Below the pieces are notes generated by a model. It saw nothing but the letters and a program-made list of their open reading frames with translations, was not told the origin of the DNA and made no database searches. From UBA6170 sp034429975 (lineage in GTDB: Bacteria; Chloroflexota; Anaerolineae; Anaerolineales; Anaerolineaceae), in contig DAOUFM010000146.1 of the NCBI GenBank assembly GCA_034429975.1, forward strand, positions 1 through 64,000: a DNA stretch of 64,000 nucleotides. The letters are read 5' to 3'. Of this stretch, positions 41,578 to 50,117 are shown one piece after another; within the stretch, counting starts at the first letter, position 1; the number at the start of each line of letters is the position of its first letter. The translations under genes were made by a program, and so were the position numbers.

Positions 41578-44010
41578 TTAGTTTTTCTCTCCAATCATTT
41601 TCTGTAAATATTCTGACATGATTATTTTATATAACGGGTTATTGTTTATTAAATTTGGCTCGTTTAACAATACATCCTGTGCCAATCTTCTTGCTTTGTC
41701 AATTAATTTACCATTCATTATAGTAGAAAATCTAATTTCTTTAAAGCCTGATTGCCGAACTCCTATAAAATCACCAGGACCACGTTGTAGTAAATCAATT
41801 TCAGCTAGTTTGAATCCATCAGTCGTTTGAATCATTGCATTTAAACGCTCGTTTTCATATACTTCATCATTCTCAGGAATTAAAAAACAAAAAGATTGTG
41901 ACGCTCCTCTTCCTACTCTCCCTCTTAATTGGTGAAGTTGTGATAGCCCAAAACGATTTGCTCCCTCGATCAACATGATCGAAGCATTAGGAATGTCAAC
42001 CCCTACTTCAATAACCGTGGTTGATATCAAAATTTGATATTTTTTTTCCCGAAAAGCTTGCATTATATTTTCTTTTTGTTCAGCTTTCATTTTCCCATGC
42101 AATAAACCAATTGTTAGATCAGGAAAAATATCCTTCCTTAACCGATTATATTCATTTACTGCAGCATTAGTTTCCAGCAAATCTTCCAAATCTGATTCAA
42201 CGAGGGGATAAACAACAAATGCTTGATAACCGGCTTTTATCTGTTCTCGGACAAATGAATAGATCTCTTCTTTTTCTCGAGGGGGAATAATTTTAGTAAT
42301 GATTTCTTTCCTGCCAGGAGGAAGTTCATCAATGATCGATAATTCCAGATCTCCATAAATTGTTAAGGCGAGCGTTCTGGGAATTGGGGTAGCGGTCATA
42401 ACTAAAAGGTGGCTGGTTGAGCCCTTGGAACGAATCTTTTTTCTTTGCATAACACCAAAACGGTGTTGTTCGTCAATAACCACTAATTCCAGCTTATTAA
42501 ATTTAACTGAATCTTCCAATAAAGCATGCGTCCCAACTGCAACCCGAATTTCACCAGAAGCTAAACCAGCTCGTATGTTTACTTTCACTTTTTCTGGTGT
42601 GTCTCCGGTTAGAAAACAGATCTCGTCGTTCGTAATAATATTTAATTTTGTTAAGAAATCACGTATGTTTTTATGAAGTTGTTCAGCTAGAATTCCTGTG
42701 GGCGCCATCACCGCTGCCTGAAAACCGTCTTTTATTACACTGGCAATTGCAAAAACGGAAACAATCGTTTTTCCTGAGCCAACATCTCCCTGAATCAAGC
42801 GGCTCATTGGAACACCTGAAGATAAATCTTTGTTAATCTCCATAATGCAATTTTTTTGAGCATTGGTTAATGAATAAGGTAAGCTTTGCTCAAGCTGATT
42901 TAAAAAGACAGTATCAATTACAATTTTTTTTGATTGTTGTTTTTGCCATTCCTTTTTTTGGGTGAGCATTAATAAGTGCAAGAAGAAGGTATCTTGAAAT
43001 GAAAAGCGGTATTCAGCTTTTTTTTTCATTTCCAAATTTTCTGGGTAGTGAATATTCTGTAAAGCCAAAGATAAAGGTAGGATTTCAGCTTTGGTACAAA
43101 ATTCAGAAGAAAAAAAATCAGAGATTCTTGAAACCCACAAATTTAATTGTCCCGAAATCATCTCCCGCATCCATTTTTGTGTAATACTTTTCGTTAATGG
43201 ATAGTATGGGTATAGGCGATTCAGTCTGGTCTTCTCCTGGCCAAGATCAATCCATTCAGGGTTATTTAAAACGAATCTCCCCTTATACATTTCAACTTTT
43301 CCGGAAACCATAATTTTTGTTTCAGGTTGTAAAGATTTTTCCAAAAAAGGTTGATTAAAAAAAATGATTCTTAATGTTCCAGTACCATCCTCCAGGATAA
43401 CCTCAGAAATTGATTGTTTCCCACCTTTAATCCTGTGTGTGTGAAAGGATTTTACATTTGCTGCTAAAGAAATTGATTCTCCAAACGAAAGCTTATTAAT
43501 GGTTGTGAAATTACTAAAATCCTCGTGTTTTCTTGGAAAAAAATATAAAAGGTCCTTAATTGTATTAATTCCAAGTTTTGAGAGAGCAATAGATTTAGAT
43601 TTTCCTATTCCAGGTATTTTTATTACAGGATTTGCTAAGGCAGTTTCGATTTCGTAAATTTTTGATGCTGGTGAAAAATTATCACTTTCCCTGTTAGTCT
43701 TTTTATTTTGAAATTTGATTAATTCAGAATAATCATTTACCAAAGGCTTGGCTTGTGTTGTTTTTTTTTCTAATAATTCATCCAATAATGTTTCAATCGC
43801 TGATTTTCTCTCATCTTTGGACAAAAAATGATAATTTGAAAGTGCATCAGTAATATTTTTTATTACCTGACTTGGGATACCTTCATTTATCGCTTCCAAT
43901 TTAAAACTTTCAGAATATTTATCTAATCCACCCATAACAGAGCGGTTATCAAAATTTCTATTTTTTTCTAGTTTTAAAATCTTAATTATTTTTTCAATGG
44001 ATAAAAGCAT
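41578..44010 (-). CDS. recG: ATP-dependent DNA helicase RecG
   Basis: 810 residues, more than 100 longer than E. coli RecG; the extra part is N-terminal. The wedge/OB domain starts around residue 135 (IPGIGKSKSIALSKLG, then DLLYFFPRKHED). Helicase motifs: GDVGSGKTIVS, VIDEQHRFGV, MTATPIPRTLALTIYGDLE, VIEVGVDIPNASIM and QLRGRVGRGASQSFC. It reverses stalled forks and processes branched DNA. The neighbouring order (fakA-recG) also occurs in Firmicutes. Confidence 0.95.
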   Translation of the reverse strand: MLLSIEKIIKILKLEKNRNFDNRSVMGGLDKYSESFKLEAINEGIPSQVIKNITDALSNYHFLSKDERKSAIETLLDELLEKKTTQAKPLVNDYSELIKFQNKKTNRESDNFSPASKIYEIETALANPVIKIPGIGKSKSIALSKLGINTIKDLLYFFPRKHEDFSNFTTINKLSFGESISLAANVKSFHTHRIKGGKQSISEVILEDGTGTLRIIFFNQPFLEKSLQPETKIMVSGKVEMYKGRFVLNNPEWIDLGQEKTRLNRLYPYYPLTKSITQKWMREMISGQLNLWVSRISDFFSSEFCTKAEILPLSLALQNIHYPENLEMKKKAEYRFSFQDTFFLHLLMLTQKKEWQKQQSKKIVIDTVFLNQLEQSLPYSLTNAQKNCIMEINKDLSSGVPMSRLIQGDVGSGKTIVSVFAIASVIKDGFQAAVMAPTGILAEQLHKNIRDFLTKLNIITNDEICFLTGDTPEKVKVNIRAGLASGEIRVAVGTHALLEDSVKFNKLELVVIDEQHRFGVMQRKKIRSKGSTSHLLVMTATPIPRTLALTIYGDLELSIIDELPPGRKEIITKIIPPREKEEIYSFVREQIKAGYQAFVVYPLVESDLEDLLETNAAVNEYNRLRKDIFPDLTIGLLHGKMKAEQKENIMQAFREKKYQILISTTVIEVGVDIPNASIMLIEGANRFGLSQLHQLRGRVGRGASQSFCFLIPENDEVYENERLNAMIQTTDGFKLAEIDLLQRGPGDFIGVRQSGFKEIRFSTIMNGKLIDKARRLAQDVLLNEPNLINNNPLYKIIMSEYLQKMIGEKN

Positions 44011-44024
44011 TTATTTCTAAATCA

Positions 44025-44888
44025 TTAACCAGAAAGAGAAAAAGGGCGTTCAAAAACAATTAACCCCAAACTTTTAGGCCCCACGATAGCACCTAAAAAA
44101 GGGTTAATATGGTGTTCACTAAAAGGTGTTTCTGGAAAGTTTTCCTGAACAAATAATTTAATAATCCGGTTGTCAATTCCTTGAGTATGAGTGCCCTTTA
44201 ACAATGAAATGTGCAGAAGATCGTCATACTCTTCAATGAATTCCTGAAAATAGTCTTGGGCATGGCGAAAATTCCTTACTTTGCAAATTGCTTGCGGGTA
44301 CCCTTCTTCAAGTGTAAAAATTGGATGAAGATTTAACATTTCACCAATTGTTGCTTGTGCGAATTCGAGGATTCCAATATTGTGTAAATACTTCATTCCC
44401 GGAGTGCAAAATAGTGAGTAAATATGCGGAATCAATTGCCGGATATATCTTTCAGTGTCAGTTAAGGAATAACCTTTATTGGTTACTTCTGTTGCGGATT
44501 GAACCAATAGTCCCAGACCTGTAGCAATTGTTTGAGAATTAACAACTTGAATTGAGGTTTCGGCTTGAATTAGTTTTACTGCTTCAAGTGAATTCTGATA
44601 AAGAGATGAAAGATTGGCAGAGTTCGTAATAATTAATAACTCATCAAATTTTTTTAATAAAGAAGATAAGTGTTCTGAAATCTCTATTGGGGATGGAACG
44701 ATTAATTTAGCGAAATTCCCTTCAGGCAAATATGAAGGCAAATCACTGGTTTTAATTCCATCACTTTCAGTTTTTATTAAACCATTAAATTCTATACTTA
44801 ATGGAATTATTCTGACGAGCTCTTTTCCTAAGAAATTTGGGTTAGGAAATTGGGCAGTGCTGTCGGTAATGATCGCGATATTTGGCAT
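44025..44888 (-). CDS. DegV-family fatty-acid-binding protein (FakB-like)
   Basis: 287 residues. The DegV pattern begins with IAIITDSTAQF and PLSIEFNG; VNSQTIATGLGLLVQSA and GTHTQGIDNRII are also typical. FakB proteins hold a fatty acid while FakA phosphorylates it. The gene starts 2 bases after the fakA-like gene, which strongly supports the pairing. Confidence 0.85.
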   Translation of the reverse strand: MPNIAIITDSTAQFPNPNFLGKELVRIIPLSIEFNGLIKTESDGIKTSDLPSYLPEGNFAKLIVPSPIEISEHLSSLLKKFDELLIITNSANLSSLYQNSLEAVKLIQAETSIQVVNSQTIATGLGLLVQSATEVTNKGYSLTDTERYIRQLIPHIYSLFCTPGMKYLHNIGILEFAQATIGEMLNLHPIFTLEEGYPQAICKVRNFRHAQDYFQEFIEEYDDLLHISLLKGTHTQGIDNRIIKLFVQENFPETPFSEHHINPFLGAIVGPKSLGLIVFERPFSLSG

Positions 44889-44890
44889 AT

Positions 44891-46543
44891 TTATTCAATA
44901 GAAATAATAAATTGATAATGAGGTTGACCGCCTTCATGAACTTCAATTTCCAGTTGTGGATATTTTTTTCTAACACTATCAACAATTTTGTTAACATCCT
45001 GTTTGCTAATATCAGAACCATAAAAGAAAGTTAATCTTTCGCGTTCATCATAATTTATTTTCTTTAAAATCTCAAAACAAGATTCTTCGATGGATGGAGA
45101 AGAAGAAATAATCTCGGAGTTAAAAATTGCAATTGCTTCCCCTTCTTTAACGTTTACTCCGTTAATTTCTACAGATCTAGTTGCAAAGGTTATTTCCCCT
45201 GTATCAACTTCATTTATTGCTTCTTGCATTTCTTCAAAATTTTCATCGATATCACCAAAAGGGTCTAATCGAAGCATAGCGGATAATCCTTGTGGAACAG
45301 TTTTACATGGTAAAACCTCAACGTGTTTCACAGTTGCATCTTTTGCTGATTTTGCAGCCAGGAAAATGTTTTTATTATTTGGGAGGATAATGACTTTATC
45401 AGTTGGTAAATTTTCAAATGAATGCAGGATTTCCTCTGTGCTTGGATTCATTGTCTGACCACCCTGAATAATTGCTGCAGCACCAAGGCTGGCAAAAATT
45501 TGTGAAATACCAAATCCAGGGGAAACAGCGATGACAGCTATTTGACCAGGCTCAATAGGGGCCACGTTAACTTGTTTTTTATTAACGGATTCTTTTTGTT
45601 CCATTTGATCAATTAGATTTTCAATAAAAACCTTTGTGATCGTTCCGAGTTTCATTGTGTATTCGATTGGGAGATAGCGGTTTTCAGTTGGCACATGAAT
45701 ATGCATTCGATACATCCCGTCTCCTTCACCGACTTGAATGGACGTTCCCATCTCTTCCAGGTCTGAATAAAAAGTGTCTAAATTCAGAGGGTTGTCCGGG
45801 CGGAAATCAACAATAACTTCATAATCTTGTCCTGGTTCAATATCTTCCATCTCACCGCCATTAATTAATGCCAAAGGTTGTATTAATTTTGCCGTGGACG
45901 TTTCAAGTGATTCACCACGTAAAAATTTCAAAAAACCTTCAAAAATAAAGAATAAGCCTTTTCCACCAGAATCAACCACACCAGCCTGTTTCAGTATGGG
46001 TAATAGTTCGGGAGTGTACTGAACAGACTTATCAGCAGCTTTTACAAGACAATCTAAAAAGTACTCAATGTCGTCGCTTTGCTTTAGTATTTCTGAACTG
46101 GCAGAGGACATATCCTTTGCAACAGTTAAAATTGTTCCTTCAACCGGTCGAACCACACCTTTATAAGCAGTGTTTTTAGCCTCAATAAGTGCGTTTGAAA
46201 AATCGGATACTGACATTGTTTCGAGGTTGTCCAAACCTCGTGAGAAACCTCTCCAGATCTGGGATAAAATTACACCTGAATTTCCTCTGGCACCCATGAG
46301 GGCACCCTGGGCAACAGAATGGGCGATTTTTGAAATTCGATTTTCCCCAGAATTTTGGATTTCATTATAAGCTGCCTGCATTGTTAATAACATGTTTGTG
46401 CCTGTGTCACCATCAGGGACTGGGAAAACGTTGAGAGAATTTACAATTTGTTGATTTGTTTTTAGCCAGGTTAATCCAGCCTCTATCAATGATTTAAATA
46501 GTTGTCCGTCTACGGATTTAATAGGTTTCAATTCTTGACTCAT
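44891..46543 (-). CDS. fakA: Fatty acid kinase FakA-like (DhaL/DAK domain, YloV family)
   Basis: 550 residues. The N-terminal DhaL-type ATP-binding domain has FPVPDGDTGTNMLLTMQAA and MGARGNSGVILSQIWRGFS. A central FakA-type segment follows (VDSGGKGLFFIFEGFL), then a DegV-like EDD C-terminal domain (VIILPNNKNIFLAAKSA). FakA with FakB makes acyl-phosphate from exogenous fatty acids for phospholipid synthesis. It lies between asp23 and the fakB-like gene in the minus-strand operon. Confidence 0.9.
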   Translation of the reverse strand: MSQELKPIKSVDGQLFKSLIEAGLTWLKTNQQIVNSLNVFPVPDGDTGTNMLLTMQAAYNEIQNSGENRISKIAHSVAQGALMGARGNSGVILSQIWRGFSRGLDNLETMSVSDFSNALIEAKNTAYKGVVRPVEGTILTVAKDMSSASSEILKQSDDIEYFLDCLVKAADKSVQYTPELLPILKQAGVVDSGGKGLFFIFEGFLKFLRGESLETSTAKLIQPLALINGGEMEDIEPGQDYEVIVDFRPDNPLNLDTFYSDLEEMGTSIQVGEGDGMYRMHIHVPTENRYLPIEYTMKLGTITKVFIENLIDQMEQKESVNKKQVNVAPIEPGQIAVIAVSPGFGISQIFASLGAAAIIQGGQTMNPSTEEILHSFENLPTDKVIILPNNKNIFLAAKSAKDATVKHVEVLPCKTVPQGLSAMLRLDPFGDIDENFEEMQEAINEVDTGEITFATRSVEINGVNVKEGEAIAIFNSEIISSSPSIEESCFEILKKINYDERERLTFFYGSDISKQDVNKIVDSVRKKYPQLEIEVHEGGQPHYQFIISIE

Positions 46544-46581
46544 ATTACTCCTAATGAAAATTGTAATCGCGTCCTGATTAA

Positions 46582-46938
46582 TTAATCAGTATCACTAATC
46601 CGTAAAGCGCGAATATGCACATTAACTTTTTCGACCGGGATGCCGATGGTTTTTTCAACCCGATAGCGAACATTATTACTCACTGATTCAGCAACCATTT
46701 TAATTCTGGTTCCATATTCCACAATAATATATAAATCAATTTCAATACTATGTCCGTCATATTTTACATCGACGCCCATAGTAGGGTCTTTGACGATAGC
46801 CTGAGCGATCCCTTCCGCAAAATTCTTGGCAGCCAGCCCAACAACCCCATAGGATTCAATCGCAGATTGGTGTGCTATAGTAGAAATAGCACGATGAGAA
46901 ACATAAACATTACCCATTGGATTCTTAATTTCTTTCAT
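46582..46938 (-). CDS. Asp23/YloU-family protein
   Basis: 118 residues. The Asp23/Gls24 family pattern is seen in GNVYVSHRAISTIAHQSAIE, VGLAAKNFAEGIA and VNVHIRALRISD. Asp23 proteins are abundant envelope-associated or alkaline-stress proteins. It precedes the fakA-like gene, as yloU precedes yloV in Bacillus, and is divergent from rpmB. Confidence 0.88.
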   Translation of the reverse strand: MKEIKNPMGNVYVSHRAISTIAHQSAIESYGVVGLAAKNFAEGIAQAIVKDPTMGVDVKYDGHSIEIDLYIIVEYGTRIKMVAESVSNNVRYRVEKTIGIPVEKVNVHIRALRISDTD

Positions 46939-46968
46939 CTATAGTCTCCCCTTACAAAAACACATATC

Positions 46969-46997
46969 TTGAAAAAAGATACGGTGTATGGTAATAT
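46969..46997 (+). promoter_or_regulatory. Sigma-70 promoter for rpmB
   Basis: -35 TTGAAA (46969-46974) and -10 TAATAT (46992-46997) separated by 17 bases; 71 bases before the chosen start codon. Confidence 0.65.
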
Positions 46998-47068
46998 ATT
47001 AGATTGTTGTGTAGAAAAAAAACTAAACGGTAAAAATTTAGCAATCATTGGTGAAAGGAACCTTTATT

Positions 47069-47254
47069 ATGGCAAAATGTGAAAAATGTGGAAAGACAAC
47101 TACTTTTGGTCATAACCGCAGTTTTTCCTTGCGAGCGACCAACCGAAAGTTTAAACCAAATTTGCAAAAGATTTCTGTATTTGAAGGTGGCAAGAAAACG
47201 CAGAAAGTCCTTTGCACACGCTGCATTCGCACTCTGGTTAAAACTGCAAAATAA
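47069..47254 (+). CDS. rpmB: 50S ribosomal protein L28 (zinc-binding type)
   Basis: 61 residues. MAKCEKCGKTTTFGHNRSFS and the second pair CTRCIRTL give four Cys for a zinc site, the C+ form of L28, and NRKFKPNLQK is conserved. The ATG at 47069 is chosen because bL28 begins MA(K/R)xC; the frame is open seven codons further upstream. AAAGGA lies 9 bases before it. Confidence 0.95.
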   Translation: MAKCEKCGKTTTFGHNRSFSLRATNRKFKPNLQKISVFEGGKKTQKVLCTRCIRTLVKTAK

Positions 47255-47284
47255 TTGATTAAGGAAATAATCTGTTAAACGAAG

Positions 47285-47312
47285 ATCGCGGGAAAGACCG
47301 TGATTTTTGTTT
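47285..47312 (+). terminator. Terminator after rpmB
   Basis: ATCGCGG (47285-47291) pairs with CCGTGAT (47298-47304) through a GAAAGA loop, followed by TTTTTGTTT. Confidence 0.75.
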
Positions 47313-47315
47313 AAA

Positions 47316-47963
47316 TTAACTGCATCGTAAAGCATTTACTCCAGCCTTTATTCCTTCTGAATATTTATAAATTGCTGTCGCTGCAACAATAACGTCTGCG
47401 CCAGCATTGATAACCGATTTTACTGTAGATTCATTAATACCACCATCAACCTGAAGTAGAACATCTCTTTTTGATTGATCAATCATTTTCCGAATTTGGC
47501 TAATTTTTGGTAAAACCTCTGGAATAAATTTTTGACCAGAAAAACCTGGGTTAACAGACATAACTAAAACTAGATCAACAAAGGGCAAAATTGCATCAAT
47601 TGCGTGAGCGGGAGTTCCAGGGTTTAGAACAACCCCTGCATTGCATCCTAATGATTTTATTTTTTGGATTGTGCTGATTATGTGAATATTATTTTCTACA
47701 TGAATACTGATCGAACTCGCTCCGGATTTAGCAAATGCTTCAACATGATTTTCAGGATTATTGATCATTAAGTGAACGTCTAAAGGTAGACTTGAGACTT
47801 TTTTACAAAATGGAAGGAACATTGGACCGATTGTAATATTTGGAACGAATTGGCCATCCATAATATCAATATGCAACCAATCAATCCCGGCCTCTTGAGA
47901 TTGTTTTAACTGATCTTCGAAAGATAAGAAATCTAACGAAATTATGGATGCAGAAATTTTCAT
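47316..47963 (-). CDS. rpe: Ribulose-phosphate 3-epimerase
   Basis: 215 residues. KISASIISLDFLSFEDQL opens the TIM barrel; DWLHIDIMDGQFVPNITIGP, DVHLMINNPENHV, MSVNPGFSGQKFIP and QVDGGINESTVK are the metal and phosphate motifs. It interconverts ribulose-5-phosphate and xylulose-5-phosphate. It follows the kinase gene by 7 bases on the minus strand. Confidence 0.96.
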   Translation of the reverse strand: MKISASIISLDFLSFEDQLKQSQEAGIDWLHIDIMDGQFVPNITIGPMFLPFCKKVSSLPLDVHLMINNPENHVEAFAKSGASSISIHVENNIHIISTIQKIKSLGCNAGVVLNPGTPAHAIDAILPFVDLVLVMSVNPGFSGQKFIPEVLPKISQIRKMIDQSKRDVLLQVDGGINESTVKSVINAGADVIVAATAIYKYSEGIKAGVNALRCS

Positions 47964-47970
47964 ATCAATA

Positions 47971-49026
47971 TTACCTACCGGAATTTAATGAAAGCCAAAT
48001 ATATAGCCAGAATGGAATCAATCCCCCAGCCAGAATAAACGCGAGAAGAGCCAGTAAGGCGGTTCTCCAATCGAAATTTGATTCAGATCGTTCTGGCTTT
48101 AATTTGTTTACCGAATCTATACCTGAAGGCTGTTGGTATTGATTTTCAGAAGTTTGCAGTGACGATTTATTAACATAAACCATCTTTAAAGAATCCCGCA
48201 AATTCTCTAATACACGCCCGAACTGATCTGCTGTTCGATAGCGACTGGTTTGTTCCTTTGAAAGCACCTTTAAAATAATTTGATCCAGTGCAGGTGGAAT
48301 AACTGGGTTAATCAATCTGGTAGAAATTGGTTGAGCTTCTTTGTGCATTTGGGTCAGTTCAACAGCGTCTTTTGAGAAAAATGGAAGTCTCCCAGTAACC
48401 ATTTCGTAAAGTACGACACCAAGAGAATATACATCGGAAGCAGGTGAAGGTGGCAATCCGGAGGCTTGTTCTGGAGAAAGATATTGAGGAGATCCCCAAA
48501 TAAAAGAATTTTTTTCATCCGGTGATATAGTTGTCAGAGCACGGGCAATCCCAAAGTCAGTGACTTTTAATCTACCATCAGGTGATACCAGCATATTATG
48601 AGGTTTAATATCACAATGAACCAGCCCCGCCCGATGAGCATAGCCAATCCCGTGGGCCGCCTGGATAATTAAATCCAACGATTCTTCAACTGGAATTATT
48701 TGTTTCTCCCGAATTAAGGTTTTTAAATTTATTCCAGGAACGTATTCCATGATAATAAAAAGCCGTTCGCCATCTAATCCAAAATCATGCACTGTGACGA
48801 TATTAGGATGCGATAAATTTGCTGCTGCTTTGGCTTCCTGATGAAATCGTTTTCTAAACCCTTCGTCTTTTGAAAAATCAGGACGCAGAAGTTTAACTGC
48901 TACGACTCTTTCTAAGGTTAAATCTTTAGCGCGATAAACAACAGCCATCCCACCTGAGCCAAGGGTTTGGAGTAATTGGTAACGATTTGCCAAAACTGGT
49001 ATTGCAGGATTAATATTTTCGCTCAT
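47971..49026 (-). CDS. Membrane-anchored Ser/Thr protein kinase with HCD catalytic loop
   Basis: 351 residues. The kinase domain (about 12-275) has the Gly loop LGSGGMAVVYRAKD, VAVKLL, the catalytic loop HCDIKPHNML, VTDFGIA and SPEQASG. The usual HRD is HCD, so the Arg that contacts the activation loop is missing (non-RD type). After a linker there is one hydrophobic segment (about 323-345) and the protein ends, so there is no extracellular sensor such as PASTA repeats. It takes the position of prkC in the Bacillus prkC-rpe-rpmB order. Confidence 0.9.
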   Translation of the reverse strand: MSENINPAIPVLANRYQLLQTLGSGGMAVVYRAKDLTLERVVAVKLLRPDFSKDEGFRKRFHQEAKAAANLSHPNIVTVHDFGLDGERLFIIMEYVPGINLKTLIREKQIIPVEESLDLIIQAAHGIGYAHRAGLVHCDIKPHNMLVSPDGRLKVTDFGIARALTTISPDEKNSFIWGSPQYLSPEQASGLPPSPASDVYSLGVVLYEMVTGRLPFFSKDAVELTQMHKEAQPISTRLINPVIPPALDQIILKVLSKEQTSRYRTADQFGRVLENLRDSLKMVYVNKSSLQTSENQYQQPSGIDSVNKLKPERSESNFDWRTALLALLAFILAGGLIPFWLYIWLSLNSGR

Positions 49027-49039
49027 AACCTTTTCAGCG

Positions 49040-49048
49040 ATTATATCA
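49040..49048 (-). promoter_or_regulatory. Extended -10 promoter for the HCD kinase
   Basis: On the minus strand TGATATAAT (TGnTATAAT) lies 13 bases before the kinase ATG, with TTAGAA 18 bases upstream as a weak -35. The leader would be very short but still includes AAAAGG. Confidence 0.45.
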
Positions 49049-49139
49049 TAGCGAATATGCCGTTTCTAAAAATAGATTAGAATGTATAAAATCAGATTTA
49101 TAATTTATTTTAGTAAAATTTAAAGATACGATTGTGTAA

Positions 49140-49604
49140 ATGAAACGAAATTGGACTCCTTTAATAATCAGCTTAATTCTGACAATTCTTTTAATAATTG
49201 CAGTATTCTTTGTTTTTATTTTTCAAACAAAGGAACGAGAACAACCGATTTCAAAAGCCTTTATTACCGTTATCCCAGCGCCAACATCTACTCCAAATAT
49301 CGGCTTGACGATCGTTCCTACTCCTACTATAGAAATTACTATTACACCGACAAATAATTACAAGTTCCTGATAGGGGATTATGTGCAGATTTCTGGAACA
49401 TCTGGTGATGGGTTGAGGTTGCGATCAAATCCGGGCATTAATACAAGTGTTAATTTTATTGGGATGGATTCAGAAGTGTTTGAAATTAAGGATGGACCAA
49501 TTAATCAAGATGGATACACATGGTGGCACTTACAAGCCCCTTACGATAAAAACCGTAACGGATGGGCAGTCGATGAATTTTTACAATTGGTTACAGTCCC
49601 ATAG
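49140..49604 (+). CDS. Membrane-anchored extracytoplasmic SH3-like protein
   Basis: 154 residues. One transmembrane segment (about 8-29), a Pro/Thr-rich linker (TPTPTIEITITPT-like) and a C-terminal bacterial SH3 domain: YVQISGTSGDGLRLRSNPGI, then TWWHLQAPYDKNRNGWAVDE. SH3b domains often bind peptidoglycan or other envelope polymers. It is divergent from the HCD kinase and 16 bases upstream of the DUF971 gene. No good Shine-Dalgarno is visible. Confidence 0.75.
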   Translation: MKRNWTPLIISLILTILLIIAVFFVFIFQTKEREQPISKAFITVIPAPTSTPNIGLTIVPTPTIEITITPTNNYKFLIGDYVQISGTSGDGLRLRSNPGINTSVNFIGMDSEVFEIKDGPINQDGYTWWHLQAPYDKNRNGWAVDEFLQLVTVP

Positions 49605-49620
49605 AAAGGTTAAAGAAATA

Positions 49621-49968
49621 ATGCAATTAACTCCAACAAAAATAAAACTTGATAAAAAAGAAAGAAACTTGTTTATTACCTGGAATGATGATCATTCAAC
49701 GATAATCGATTTTAGTCTATTGAGGCTTGCATGTCCTTGTGCGACATGTAGGGGGGGACATGAGAATATGAAACCCGAGCCTGATTCTGAAGTTTTTAAT
49801 AAACAACTTCCTCTTTCGCCAATGACTGAAGTTGATAAATTGGATTTGGTAGGAAGTTATGGATTAACAATTCTCTGGGCAGATGGGCACCATTACGGAA
49901 TTTACACCTGGCAATACTTACGAGCTCTGTGTATGTGTGAAGAGTGTCAAAAAAATAGACTGAGCTAG
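49621..49968 (+). CDS. DUF971 domain protein
   Basis: 115 residues from ATG 49621. The DUF971 pattern (also found at the N-terminus of gamma-butyrobetaine hydroxylases) is seen in FSLLRLACPCATCRGG, VGSYGLTILWADGHHYGIYTW and LRALCMCEECQ. Cys-x2-Cys pairs suggest a metal site. The frame stays open back to 49447 inside the SH3 gene, but the family starts at about this ATG. Role unknown; the domain is often near Fe-S or Mrp genes elsewhere. Confidence 0.8.
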   Translation: MQLTPTKIKLDKKERNLFITWNDDHSTIIDFSLLRLACPCATCRGGHENMKPEPDSEVFNKQLPLSPMTEVDKLDLVGSYGLTILWADGHHYGIYTWQYLRALCMCEECQKNRLS

Positions 49969-50046
49969 AAGTTTTAGAAATTATTGTTTCTTAATCAAAG
50001 GCGGACTATTTCTTTCAAAAAAACGTATCAGACAACAAGAATTATG

Positions 50047-50075
50047 TTGCAATTCCTTTCGTTGATGCTTATAAT
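50047..50075 (+). promoter_or_regulatory. Sigma-70 promoter of the kinase-phosphatase-FHA operon
   Basis: -35 TTGCAA (50047-50052) and a perfect -10 TATAAT (50070-50075) with a 17-base spacer. The transcript should begin near 50082, about 36 bases before the proposed CTG start codon at 50118. Confidence 0.75.
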
Positions 50076-50117
50076 CATAAACATATTTACGGAATTCTCA
50101 TTTGCAAGGAGGGAAAG

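Noticed and set aside
47045..47335. Minus-strand frame across rpmB
   Set aside because: It is antisense to an unmistakable L28 gene and overlaps its terminator.
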